Of a DNA stretch of 64,000 nt, positions 10,850 through 24,330 are shown piece after piece; within the stretch, counting starts at the first letter, position 1; each line of letters starts with the position of its first letter. The notes under the pieces are model-generated. The model made no database searches and was not told the DNA's origin. It worked only from the letters and a program-made list of their open reading frames with translations. A program made the translations under genes and the position numbers. The DNA is from Isoetes taiwanensis (taxonomy: Eukaryota; Streptophyta; Lycopodiopsida; Isoetales; Isoetaceae): assembly GCA_021234155.1 (NCBI GenBank), contig JAJEKV010000011.1:12751255-12815254 (forward strand), in the 5' to 3' direction.

Positions 10850-12530
10850 TGTTCAAGAGGTTAGCAAATTAAGATTCGTCTTCGAGCTTTAGAAGCTAAA
10901 ACCTTGGTTTGTTGTGAAATTGAAGGACTTCAATAGTTGCTGTTGCATTCAGCACGTGAGGATGCAAATGCTAGTGGATGGACTCAATGGGATGAGAACC
11001 AGACATTTGAAGAATTGCACTTGCACCTGTGATGTATGTAGATCACATGAACTTGGTCAATGCAGGGTACACCAGCATAAAATTGCAAGTACAGGAAGCA
11101 TGTGGAGATCTATATTGTGTTCAAAGAGTGAATTAGATGAGTTTCAAAAGAAGGCGTGCATCCTTGGAGATTGTGAGCTGTGTGGAATCAAGAAGTTTCA
11201 GACCTGTCCCATGGAAGAAAGTGGCAGCAACATGAAAGTGAAATGGGAGTACATTGACTATGAAAAAGGCAGCATCTCAAGTTCTAGTAGGAGATTGACT
11301 CATTAGTACAATAAGACAGAACCCAAGGAGCTTCTAGATAAACTGAAAGAGCGTCTAAAAATCTTTCCACTTCATAATTGCAGGTACCAATGGCAGGCAA
11401 AATAATCTAAGGAGCTTCTGGAGAATCTCCCAGCAGATGCATGTCTTTCGGTAGTGGATTTTGCAGAGAACTATACATTCAAGGAACAAGAGAAGATGCA
11501 GTCTATGCGCTGGGTCAATAACCAGATTATCATTTTGGTTTAAATAACATATCAATATGACTTTATGGCAGATGAGATTATCAAGGAAACACATTACTAT
11601 GTATCAGATGATAGGGAACACGATACTTTATTCGTGCAACACTGCTTCATGAAGCACCACAAATATCTGGAGTAGAAAGGAAGGGTGCTAAAGAGACATT
11701 ATATGTTTTCAGATAGTGCAGCATCTCAATTCAAAACTTCTAGACCATTTTACTTTGTAGCTAGGTACACAAACAACACTGAAGTCTATATGATGTGAAT
11801 TTTTTTTGTTCTAACTGCGGGAAAGGTGAACATGATGGCAAGGCTACTGAGTTGAAGAGATGGTTAAGACAACTGCAATTAAGATATAGCAGCATAAAAT
11901 TGGGTAATGCTCATGAAGTGGTAGAAGTTGCTGAAGAGATGTTTACTTGTGAAACATCCGAGTGGATGAACACATATGAAACCAGCAAGAGGAAAAATAT
12001 AAAAAGGTTCTTCTGGAAAGTCAAGGTGGAGGATATAGATAGAAAGAAAGCATGGGGTGCAGAAAGGATTTTGGACACCAGGCAGATCCATTGTGTACAT
12101 ACATTCAATCATGAATTTTCATTGCAGTTGCACACGAGGAAACTTTCATGCTTTTGCAGCTATTGCTTGGATGGTATGTGGGACAGTTGTGTGAACAAAA
12201 ACTATGTTGACGATTGAAAACTTCAAGTTACTGTACCATCCTCCAATGTGCATGCTGACATTGAGGAGGACCGTAAATCCAGAGGTCCTTGTTCTCCTCC
12301 AATCCCACGATGTTAGCAGAGGCACTTAGATGCCTTAGGCTATGATCTTTGCAGTAAAGACGCCTTAGACATAGTACTCACAACATAGATCTGTGCAATC
12401 AGACTTCACATGCCACCAACTAAACGTCAAAACAGGACTGTATATAGGCTAAATCCTTTAGATGAGGAGAAAATTTTACAGAAATTACCCGAAGTTCTAT
12501 CTGATGAGGATGAAATATTTATGTAATTTT
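10850..12530 (+). pseudogene. Broken transposase-like gene (unnamed family)
   Basis: The longest open part (10914-11306) is cysteine-rich: CTCTCDVCRSHELGQC and later CILGDCELCGIKKFQTCP, zinc-binding in style. The same frame continues, broken by stops at 11304 and several later points, to VVDFAENYTF (Asp codon 11457-11459) and FSDSAASQF (Asp codon 11712-11714). After a frameshift, GEHDGKATELKRWLRQ follows (Asp codon 11834-11836) within the open frame 11795-12217. The Cys-rich N-part, DFAENY, SD(G/S)xASQ and HDG motifs in this order match uncharacterised proteins I know from mosses, ferns and some invertebrates; the spaced acidic residues suggest an RNase H-fold transposase, which is inference. 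A weak C-terminal tail may extend to about 12525. At least five stops and a frameshift make it non-functional. It converges on the Ulp1 relic that ends at 12725. Confidence 0.68.
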
Positions 12531-12724
12531 CAGAACTCATCTGAAGTTTTGTGCTTCAGCTATGAAAATGAGTTTGTCTCTCAGTTCCAGCTTTTGTTGC
12601 TTCTAATCTTAAAATTTCAAGCATGAACACCCTAACATCAACTAGACCTGGTCTGAAATGTCCACAACCTATAGTTAACCACACTTTGTCAATAACAGAG
12701 TTTGGTTTATCTGCTGCATTTGAG

Positions 12725-13449
12725 TTAACTTACTAGATTAGGCAATAATCTATTCACCCCTTTCAAGTACCCCCTCACAAATTTGTGCATAAACGAACAT
12801 ATGGCAAGGCCATATGAATGACCATCAGTTTGAAGAGGCGTTTTGGAAATTTTCACAACATCTAAGGTTGTAAACCTGAAATTATTGTCCAAGCAATTCC
12901 AGGAACCTGCATTCGAAGCTTGTTGTCATTATGTGGCAACAGCGAAATACAATGAGCAAGCACTAACCTCTCAATATGTCTGCTTCTGCCATGCAAGCCC
13001 ATGCTATCAAAGTGATATATTTCTGGTTTATATATCTGTGCGAGACACATGCGGCTTACAATCAGAAAACAGGTCCAGTGATGTCCATCACAAGCAAGCA
13101 CAAACATGTACTGGCACTTATCCAGATTTACATGTTTCCTTATTGTTTTGTAACTATTTGTGTTCTTGGACAATGTCGAGTGAAAAAGAGGGTCAAAGAA
13201 ATGAAAGGGATGGCTCATTCCTTAGAGCAGCGAGTAGTATTACATGTATCTGCAAAGATATACATATGATGGCACAATCCTGATGATCACAAATCATACC
13301 TTGAGAAAAGAAGGATCAATTGATCATTGAACCACTGCGTATCAGCTTCCAAAATTTTGATGTCGGTGGAGCTAATCACGACAGTTTCAGTTCCACTCAA
13401 GAACACTTCCAATGTGTATGTGGCTTTAGATAGACAGGGACTGCCGAAG
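12725..13449 (-). pseudogene. Ulp1-type (C48) cysteine protease relic, catalytic Cys replaced by Tyr
   Basis: Three collinear minus-strand blocks. Block 1 (about 13449-13300) encodes TVVISSTDIKIL then QWFNDQLI, the family's substrate-groove start, and ends in a good donor (AAG|GTATG). Block 2 (13218 to about 12920) contains FVLACDGHHWTCFLI (catalytic His) and YHFDSMGLH (catalytic Asp). Block 3 (about 12870-12725) contains VKISKTPLQTDGHSYGLAIC and ends in TAA. Families normally have Gln...Asp-Cys-Gly in block 3; the Gln is kept but the Cys position reads Tyr (TAT, 12814-12812). Phases between blocks 1/2 and 2/3 do not join cleanly, so it is probably a pseudogene. Known members remove SUMO from proteins; Ulp1 genes are also common cargo of plant DNA transposons. 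Ending about 200 bp from the transposase-like relic on the other strand, it may belong to the same element. Confidence 0.75.
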
Positions 13450-15595
<2,146 letters not shown>

Positions 15596-15701
15596 TTGTA
15601 GGCGTGAAACATGAAGACATCCATCACTTGGCAACTTGTAAGAAGACATTGTCACGAAGGAGCAAAGATAGACAACTGGTTTGGCATCATATAGGCATTT
15701 C

Positions 15702-16987
15702 TTAGACTCAAACATGCCACACCCCACTCTAACATGCCGTGAGGCTCCAGCAGGGTGGCTCAAGTATGCCCGTGAGCTACAACATGCCACCTAGGCTCCA
15801 ACATGCCAAGGTGGCACAAACATCTGCGTGGGGATCCAACATGCCACAGACTCCAGTACCAAGGGTGGCTCAAACATACCCGCGTGGGCTCCAACATGCC
15901 ACATGGGCTCCAACGTACCACCTAGACTCCAACATGCCAAGGCCAGGCTCCAGAAGCAGCTACGTGGGCTCAACATGTCCGTGGGCTCCAACATGCCACA
16001 TGGGCTCCAACATGCCACCCTAGGCTTCAACATGCGAAGGTGGCTCAAACATGTCACTGGGCTCAAATGCCACCTAGGCTCCAAACATGCAAGGTAAGCT
16101 CAAACATGCCCCTTGGGCTCAACATGCCACCTAGGCTCAAGCCAAGGTGGCTCACAACCTACTGCATAGGCTCCCACAAGCCAAGGGGTGGCTCCACAAC
16201 ATACCACCCTGAAACCAACATGCCAAAGTGACTCCAAATGTACCACTGAGCACCAACATGCCAAAGGTGGCTCAAATGTGCACCTAGGCTCCAACATGCC
16301 ACCTAGAGGCACAAACATGCCAAGGTGGCTCAAAACTATAACACCAGGACTCCAACATGCCACCTGGAAACCAGCATGCCCGCGTTGGCTGCAGCATGCC
16401 GTTGGCTCCAAAGATGCCCGTGGGCTACAACATACCACCTAGGCTCCAGCATGCCAAGTGGGTAGGGAAACATTCCCGTAGGCTTAACAGCCACCTTGTC
16501 CAAGCATGCCAAGGTTGAGCCAAAATACCACCCTAGGCTCCAACGTGCAACCTAGGCTCAAACATGCCAAGGTATCTCAAAGGCATGTCCACAGGAACCA
16601 ACATGCCACCTAGGCTCCAACAAGCCAAGGGGTGGCTCTAATATACCACCTAGGCCAGCGCGCCAAGGTGGCTCAAATGTACCACCCTAGGCTCCAACCT
16701 AGGCACAAACATGCCAAGGTGGCTCGGACGCTCTTACGTAGGCTCCAAGATGCCAAGGTGGCTCAAATATACCATGTGGGCTCAACACACCAAGGTGGCT
16801 CAAACATGCCACCCTAGGCTCAACATGCCACTGGCTCCGAAGATGCCATGTGGGCTACAACATGCCACCTAGGCTCCAACATGCCCGTGAAACCAGAAAC
16901 ACAGCTCTGCGTGGGCTCAACATGCCACCTTGGCTCCAACATGCCAAGGTTGGCTCAAACTTATACCACCCTAGGCTCCAGCAGCAA
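15702..16987. repeat. 'CATGCC' minisatellite, array 1
   Basis: About 1.3 kb built of two alternating short modules of roughly 18-20 bp: GGCTCCAACATGCCACCTA and GGCTCAAACATGCCAAGGT, with variants CATACC, CGTGGGCTC and CCAGCATGCC. The resulting higher-order unit is about 35-40 bp but irregular. The same modules in the same orientation form array 2 at 28971-29780. The array stops abruptly at the LTR beginning at 16988. There is no spacer/repeat regularity of a CRISPR and no coding evidence. Confidence 0.95.
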
Positions 16988-19900
16988 TGTGGCCGGCTCC
17001 CACTGCTAAATATCACGGTAGCCCGTGAGTACACTCGGCAAATCCCCGATCGGCTCAACAACCCGCCACCGAACCCTCGTCACATCCTCTGGAACCTCCA
17101 TAGTCTTGGAGGAAATGCAAGGTGTCTTCTTGGCGCTAGCCCTTCCCCTAGGCTCTATCCGCAGTAGGAAGCATATAAACAACGTCGAGAACTAGCAATA
17201 CAATACAATAGCCTTTCTCGAAGAGGTAACTCAACGCATATCCATAGATGCAAGAAGCATGTCGTATACCGTAAAGCATAGAGCTCTGCGGCGTGGCTCC
17301 AGAGCCATGGAAGTAGTCGGCCCGACTAGATAGGCCTCAAGATAAAGCCCGGGGTAGATGAGTCATAGCTGTGGCGAGTGGCTATAGACAATGGCTAGGG
17401 TTAGCCCTCCATCCGCCCTCCTGTGCATACTTTGCCGGATGGGCTAGATCAAAGGCTGTGGCATGACTCTAACCTTAGGATCACGAAATCCCTTGGCATG
17501 CACCCATCTGGACTACTCGGGTTGCATCTCCTGGTCGGCCCAGGTAGGAAGGTTGCATCTCCCCTTCGAGGTCTAGAGGCTCCACCCCGAGCGGCTAGAA
17601 TCGTTAGCGACACCACGGTCGTATCAGGCTAAACCCCAAAACAAGGCCAAAAGTGACGCACCCAGCTCTTGAGGCGGGGAGGCGACACCATTGCCCCGGA
17701 GTGCTGGGACCCATGCTAAACCCACCGCAGTGACCGACCATAAGCCTGGCCCACTATGGGATCCTCCGAGCCCCACTGAAGGATGCCTCCATCTTGCCTC
17801 TAGCCCGTTGTGTAGTCTTGGAGTCACATCACTTAGCTTCCATAGCGGTGGGTTCCCCAATACCTGAGCCGCCAACTAATAGGAACTAAGGGATCTACAC
17901 TAGGAGCATACTACATATGGCCCTGAGTCTCTACCCCCCCCTTCCCAATACAAGAGAACAAACATGATCGACAACATCCCATAACATCATATCGCCTTTG
18001 ATAATCAGGAGCGGTGCCAGCGTTCTTGAGCATAAGATAGAATCTATAAATGATATATTGCTTGCTGTAAGAGAATAACCTAAAGAGCTCCACTATTAAA
18101 GTATTAAATGCGTTTCTGCGTCGCGCGCATTTGCTCTATCACCGACTTATCGGCTTTTTCTTTCACTTACCTGCTTCCATTTTTTTCTTTTTCTCGTTTT
18201 CCTTACATGCTTTCTTTTCTTTGCTCCCCACTTTTTTTCTCTCCACCCTTTTTCCCCCTCCACTTTTCCTTCCACCATTCCCTTTCCCATCCCACCACCT
18301 TGACTTTTCCTTCGACCCTTCCTTCTTTTATTTCTTTGTGCCTTTTTTCCCTTTCCTCTTCCTTTTCTTTTTTCCATTTCCCTTTTTCCATGCCCTTTTC
18401 TCCACATTTTTTCTCTTCCCTTTTTTTTCTATCCCTATTTTCCTCTTTTTTTTCCACCTTTTAGAGTCTTCCCCTTTTACTTTTCCTTTTCCTTTTTAGT
18501 GCATTTTTCAAGACTTCCTTTTTTCCCTTTTCTTCACCCTTTTCCTCTTTCCTTTATCTTGCCACCTTTTTCCCCTTCCCTCCCTTTTTTCTCATGCCCT
18601 TATTCCATGTTCCCTTTCCCTTCTCTTTTACCGTTTCCCCTTGCCCTTTTTTGCTTTTCGTTTTTATGCTCTTTTGCCTCCCTTTTTTGCCTTTCTTCAC
18701 CCTTTCCCTCTTCCCCTTTTTCCCATGCCCTTCCCCTTCCTTTTCCTATTTACCTCTTCCCTTTTTCTTCTTGCACTTTTCAGTTCCCTTTCCCTCCTTT
18801 TTCTTTTTTCTTCGCGTTCCCTTTTCCATGCCTTTTGCCTTTCCTTATCCTCTTCCCCTTTATCCTCGTGCCCTTTCCCCCTTCCACGTTTCCCTCTTCC
18901 CTTTTTGGCTGCACTTACCCCCTTTCTTTTTCTTTTCTTTTCGTTTCTCTTTCTCTTTGTCCATGCCCTTTTTCCTTCCTTTCTCCCCATCAACGTTCCC
19001 TTTTTCCTTCCCTTTTCGCCCATTTTTTCCAACCTTTCCTCTTCCCGCGTTTTGCTTATCCATATCATTTCTCTTCCCTTTTCTTCTTTCCTCATCCTTC
19101 CTCTTTTCTCCTTGCCTTCATTTTTAGGTACCCTTTTTTCCCTCCCTTTTTCCCTTTTATTCACCCTTTTCCTCTTCCCTTTTTTTCCGTGCCTTTCACC
19201 CTTTCCTTTTCCCTTCCCCTTCCCTTTTCCTTTTCGCTTTCCCTTCCCTTCCCTTTTCCTTTTCCTTTCCGATGGCCCTTTTTCCATTCCACTTTCCTCC
19301 TCTCCCAACACTTTCTCTCTTCCTTTTTTTTCCCTTTCATTTTCCCACCTCCTACTTTTCCTTTTCCTTTTCCCTTTCCTTTTTTTCTATGCCCTTTTTT
19401 CCCTTCCCTTTTTTCTCCACTTTTTTTTTTTCCTTTCCTTTTCCGCTTCCCTTTTCCTTGGCCCTTTTGCCTTCACTTTCTCTCCTTTTCCTTACGGCCC
19501 TTTTGCCCTCCTTTTCCATTTTCTCCTTCCCTTTTTCCTTTTTCACTTCCCCCACCTTTTTTCTTTTCTTTTTCCCACTTTTCCCCTTTCCTTTTTCTAT
19601 TTTTTGTCTATCTATCCTATCTATCTTTTTTTTCTATATATTTTCCCTTTTTCCTTTCTCCTTTCCTTTTCTCCTTTTCCCCCCTCCCCTTTTCCTTTTT
19701 TTCTTCATTTTCCTCTTTTTTTCCCTTTTTTCCTTTTCCCTTTTACCCTTCAGTGGGGATTAGAGGTAGTCTTATTGGAAACAACTTGATCAAAGATGAA
19801 ATTTTTGGTTGAAATCTGCGCACATGTCATCTTCACCATCGATTCAGTGTCCTCAACCCGTTCGATCTAAGGTCTCCATGGAAGACCCACCACGCTATAT

Positions 19901-20547
19901 TTTTATAATATAAAGAATGTAAGAACATCTTAACCTAATCATACATATCTAACTTCTCAGTTGGGTTCCTTGATTAGGAGGTTCAAGATGTTCAACAAAA
20001 TTCTAAGTGGCTCTGCCGAATGCAACACACCAGACCCACATCACAGTTGCCCCAACTTCAAGATGCGACTATGACTCTACTCCACCCTACTTTTGCTCAG
20101 GCGCTTCCTCTCCCATTCTGGCGTCACCGATTTGCTCATGGCGAGGTGGTAATTCGTCTCTACAATCATCCACACTCTTGAGAGCTGCGCGAGGCTATGC
20201 TATGACGAGCGATGCTTTCGAAGCGGGGTTTTATTTCAGCGTGAAGAGTGTTAGAGTGCTAGAGTGGGAAAGGGTCTAGGGTTAGGAGTTTGAGCCAATA
20301 TAGGTGTGGGTCCACATGGGATGCCGCATTGGCACCACTAGGGCGAGAAGCGTGTGGCGGTTGCCCAATAGGATAAGGCCATGTGGAAATGGGCCTTATC
20401 TAAAAGGTTATCTAAGTTAAACAATTAACTTAGATGTACTACTGCCACTCTTTAAGGCACTCTGGGGAGGCTACCTAAGTGGGAACTTGTATGGTAGTAG
20501 TCGAGGAATATACGTATTTATAAGCGTATATTCCCTGGAAAACGTCA
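16988..20547 (-). repeat. 3' LTR of the gypsy element, swollen by a pyrimidine tract
   Basis: On the plus strand it begins TGTGGC at 16988 and ends AACGTCA at 20547, giving TG...CA ends on either strand. It aligns collinearly with the block 62389-63958: shared blocks include CTCC..CTAC/AAATATC near the start, CCTCCATCC then CTGTGCA, CCTAATCATACATATC (19936 against 63376), AAGCGGGGTTTTA (20222 against 63651) and TATTTATAAGCGTATAT near the right end. The second copy is about 1.57 kb; this one is 3.56 kb because about 1.9 kb (near 18000-19935), mostly the pyrimidine tract, has no counterpart there. Confidence 0.72.
18151..19751. repeat. 1.6-kb polypyrimidine (CCCTTTT-type) tract
   Basis: Almost pure C/T on the plus strand, built from irregular CCCTTTTTCC and TTTTCCCTT variants with scattered A or G, often in CATGCCC or CACC. 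It starts after GCGCGCATTTGCTCTATC and stops sharply at CAGTGGGG. Such homopurine/homopyrimidine DNA can form triplex structures. The very long open frames in it (for example 18499-19812) reflect base composition, not genes. Confidence 0.97.
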
Positions 20548-20558
20548 TTCTCCCCCTT
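20548..20558 (-). other. Polypurine tract of the gypsy element
   Basis: On the minus strand AAGGGGGAGAA directly precedes the LTR's TGACGTT. A purine run in exactly this position primes plus-strand DNA synthesis in LTR retrotransposons. Just upstream on the minus strand the text GAGGACAACATTGTTC reads EDNIV, a typical ending for the polyprotein. Confidence 0.7.
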
Positions 20559-21770
20559 AAGAACAATGTTGTCCTCGGCATTGCGCTAAGGTGTGAGCTA
20601 CTCTATCACCGCAAAACCCTGAAGAACATAAACACCAATTTAAGCGATCAACTTCCTATTAAAGGTTAAATGTCAAAATTTAGGCTATATTTGTACTTAC
20701 ATACAAGAGTGCTCCTTAAGCCCCTTAACAAGGATACTTCTTACAATAATTCAAAATATTGTATAAGAGTTATTAGGGTTCATAATCTAAATTATGGTTC
20801 CCCATCTTCTCGTGTGCGCTTTACACCTCGATGCTCACTTCTCCTTTCTGCACAAGGAGCTTTATTCGTTAGTTTAATTAATAAGTTTGTGATTTTAGGG
20901 AACCACCCCCTTATCCATGCCTTGCACTTTCGATCACTTGGCCTTTTCGGGTTTGAGCTTAAGGACCATTTAAGATGATCCATCATAAGCCCATGATCAA
21001 GTGCTACGCTTGTACTACGATCACCCGTCCGAGTACACCCGATTACATCATGCCCCAAAGGGTTTTAGCCAGGGGCGTCTCAGTCCCATCGCCATACATG
21101 ATCGCACGGCCTTCACCATGACCCCTATGGCGGGTATGCGAGCCCCGCCCGTGGCATAGGGAACATCGATAGGTAGCCCACATCATACGGCGCACTATAC
21201 CTCACTTCCTCTCCACATGACCCTATTGAATTAAAATACGCACCTCACTACAGTGCATGTTGGCCTAGAGCGCCAAAACATCTCATCATAAGCCCACATG
21301 TTTCCAGATTACGGCATATGTATTCCACTGGCGAATACATGCACCCAGAAAGCAAAACTAACTAAGAAGCATACTAAGCTAACCTCACGGCAGAAATTGG
21401 TCGACCAAGTGAGGAGGCGACTGGCCCATCAAGCTCCTTCATAAACTCACGGGTATTGCTTCTCCAAATCCACATAATACCCATGGCCGTCTTCCACGAG
21501 ACAGTGCTTCCACTTGACCAAATCTTGGAGGCCGAGGACCTCCTGGTCTTCTTGAATGACTTATCAAGAGTAGCTTTCGGGGCACAATTTAGGCTTGCTC
21601 CTCACAGTCATTTCCAACCAGAGGTTGGAATTATCAAAGACCCTCCTGGGGTTGGGTTGCTTTCAATAAACTGCGGTGGAGGACCTTGTGAACTTTTGAG
21701 ATGGGCGGGAAGATCCAACTTGTAGGCTTGGGAGCCTACTCTCAAATCTTGAGCGGACCAGCCCATGAGG
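20559..21770 (-). pseudogene. Gypsy polyprotein C-terminal region, possible chromodomain remnant
   Basis: Between integrase and polypurine tract the minus strand holds broken frames. Around 21560-21440, segments in shifting frames read like the chromodomain core of chromoviruses (a KTRR...L(V)KW-like start and an acidic ending), but several frameshifts intervene and the assignment is tentative. The plus- and minus-strand frames of 60-100 codons from 20.0 to 21.1 kb do not look like independent genes. A block near 21000-21180 (CCCGTCCGAGTACACC and following) shows no recognisable domain. Confidence 0.4.
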
Positions 21771-21949
21771 GGGCAAGCTTCTTGCAACTCCCAATCGAGG
21801 AGCTTAGCTTGCTTCACCTTGATCTTCAACCATGCTCACCAGCCACCACTTTGAACTCCCCTTGCGGTCACATTGCTGTCGGCTACACTCTTACGCGACT
21901 TCTTGCTGCTGAAGGTAACCCCTCACTTCTTCCACCAGCTGCTGCATGC

Positions 21950-22870
21950 GTCGCCTAGCATCTGCTGGGATACTTCAACCTTTGACCTTTGGATTGTGCC
22001 AAGTATCAGGGGTTAGGCAGTACGCGTAATTTACCATGAAAGGGGCTTTGTCACGAGGATGACTAAGCAGCCTTATTGTGAATTCCACCAAATGGATGTA
22101 CTCATCCCACTTGGACTGCTTATTCCCACACATGGCTTGGGCCGTAATGTTTCAATACGAGATTCGATTAAGTTACTTTCCGTCGACCATCTGTTTGGGG
22201 ATGATATACCATGCTCATAAGAGCCGTGCAGATGGTGCTAAAGAGGTCATAAAAGCACTCATAAACTTTGGAATCTACATCCGATATTATTTCGAGGCAT
22301 ACCATGGAGACTAAAATCTCCTTTTTACAAATAACTTGGCGGTATCTATCTTTGCGTAGTAAAGTAGTGTTACAAGGCACAAAATGGTAACCATCTTAGA
22401 TAACTTGTCTACTATGACCATCAATGCATCCCTTGCCTCGAAGAGTCTTAGGAATCTGTGATAAAATCCAGCCTTTACCACTTCCCATTTTGGAATTTGA
22501 AGCACTAGAGTTCCAAGGCTCCTAGAATTGAGAAACTGCTCGGCTTTTGGTTCTTGACACAAAAGCTGGCACTCGCCGGTATATATCTTGCTATCTGCCT
22601 TCTTCATTTCACGGCGAGGAAATAGCTGCGCCCGAGATCGCGAAGTAGGTCTTCATAAAACCTGCATGCTCACGCTATTGGGCTGTTGTGTGTGTGTCAT
22701 GAAGAATTAACTTTTCCTTATACCTGATGATTCGGGGAACAGAACTTATACTTATGGTACAACAAGTTGCCTTCCTTCTTATAATGCTTGAAGGCTTCGT
22801 TCCTTATCACATTCTAGCCTCACAGGGTACTTTCCCATACCTCTTGAAATCACCATCAGAGCCAAAGTAA
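21950..22870 (-). pseudogene. Gypsy integrase relic
   Basis: The minus-strand frame 22607-22311 contains ALMVIVDKLSKM, the conserved start of the catalytic core including the first Asp region, followed by a TAKLFVK-like ending. The overlapping frame 22380-22168 continues with ISDVDSKV (the second Asp region, SDRD in active elements) and MVYHPQTDGRRKV, the hallmark stretch leading to the third acidic residue. Active integrases insert the cDNA copy into the genome; here at least one frameshift and stop codons separate the motifs. Confidence 0.82.
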
Positions 22871-22979
22871 TGTCTCCTCAATTTTTCTTGCCATACCCAC
22901 TGCGAGAAAGAGTTGATGTCGCATTACAATGTGTTCGTCTCGGGGTCTTCTAGAAAGAGCGTCTAACAGCCACATTCAA

Positions 22980-23400
22980 CTTACACGGCGCCGGCAAATA
23001 CTCAAAATCATACTCTTCTAGGAATTCCATCACACCTCCTTTTGCCTTAGATTGAGGAAGCGGTTGGGTAAAGATGTATTGGAGGCTCTGGTGGTCGATT
23101 ATCTAGCGAAACTTCCTCCCAAGCAAAAAATATGCCTCCCAAATCACACGAAGAGCTCTCACAATAATACAGAAGTTCCTGATCATAGGTTTGGATAAGC
23201 GCTTTGCTTTCGGTGTCGTTGAACTTCTTGGAATCATAGGCTATTACTCTTCAGCTAGCTTCCACTTGTCGCTATCTTACTTGCATTTGTTGCTACTATC
23301 TTGTCCTTGTCAGGATCACGGCGAGGACTAGCTTAGCTGCAGTCTTGTTGTTAAGGCCTCTTTAAGCTTTTCAAATGAAGCTTGAACATTTTTCTAACCA
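22980..23400 (-). pseudogene. Gypsy RNase H relic
   Basis: In minus-strand orientation, after RT, segments read YDSKKF, ALRVIWEAYFLLGRKF, IIDHQSLQYIF and FLEEYDFEYLPAPCKLNVA. These correspond to the SRKL, VWALKxWRHYLxG, TDHxSLxYL and YDFxIxYxPGKxNxVADAL stretches of plant gypsy RNase H. The final ADAL motif is degraded. Interrupted by stops and frameshifts, so inactive. Confidence 0.75.
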
Positions 23401-24330
23401 ATGTGTTCTCCAATCTTTCACCTTAACACTCTTAGGTAGGGTCGGTCAAAGAGAGGGGCGCCCACTTAGCGAAGTCCTTCCACGAGAACTTTACGTAATA
23501 ACCACGCCAGACCTAGAAAGCTTCTTTGCCTCCGCCCACATTCTTTGGAGATAGCCAATCCACCCTACTGCCCGATCACTGCGGGGTGGTGGGAAATCCC
23601 TTATTTGATATGACATAGCCCAAGTACTCTACTCTTCCCGGTATGAAGTGGCATTTGGAGAGCTTTCCATACAAGCGTGATACCGCCTCAACTTTTCCCA
23701 ACACCCTTCTCAAATCTTGACCATGATCTTCAATGGACTTGTGGCCAGACTAGAATATGCGTCAGAGAACCAATGGCTTTCAAACCTCATCTAGAATTCC
23801 ACGAAGGCGTGCGTTCATGGGCGCCAAAGTTCTTTGGAGCATTAAGGCAACCCAAAAGGGCATTAACGCCAAACCAAAGTGACCATACAGCGTTACGAAG
23901 GCGGTCTTATAGATATCTTCTTCGCTATCCTTATTTGGTGGTATCCACGGGCCTTGCGAGTCAATTTTTAGAGAATATCTTTATAGCTGGAGCTGGTCCA
24001 TCAAATCATACGCCCTTGGCAATGCATACTTATTCTTTATGATACTTGCTTGTTGTTGTGATAGTCTATACACATTCTTAAGCTGCCATCTTTTCTTCTT
24101 CATGAAGAGTATAGGTGCTCCAAAGAAGACACACTTGCTCCTAATAAACCCAAGCTCAAGCAATTCACGGAGGCTGCTTCTTGAAGCTCAATCAACTCCG
24201 AGGTGCTCATCCTATATGGTGCCTTCGGTAGGCTTAGCATGCGGGCTAATGTAATCTCACCTCCCACACACCTGTAAGGTGGTAGTGCCGGATTTCCTCA
24301 CAGGGAATACATCATTGGTCCGAAATGAGT
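23400..24330 (-). pseudogene. Gypsy reverse transcriptase relic
   Basis: Minus-strand segments in order: LPKAPYRMSTSELIELQE; GFIRSKCVFFGAPILFMKKK; KNKYALPRAYDLMDQLQL (frame 24163-23981); KTAFVTLYGHFGLALMPF; RVEYLGYVISNKG; and finally RSFLGLAW-like text near 23500. Their order and spacing match the RT of plant Ty3/gypsy elements. The catalytic loop, normally F(V/L)DDIL(V/I)Y, reads LTHILVW near 23750, so both Asp residues are lost. Several frame changes occur between motifs. Confidence 0.85.

Noticed and set aside
15739-16442. Frames reading like repeats of HATxAPTC or similar, and equivalents at 29001-29666
   Set aside because: Minisatellite translations open in many frames on both strands; module lengths vary and break any one frame.
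15702-16987. CRISPR array
   Set aside because: Short direct repeats lack constant length and unique spacers; no cas genes, and the DNA is eukaryotic.
18131-19812. Very long Phe/Pro/Leu/Ser-rich frames, up to 437 codons, and Lys/Glu/Arg-rich frames on the other strand
   Set aside because: A pyrimidine-only tract rarely forms stop codons; there is no domain or biased codon use apart from the repeat.
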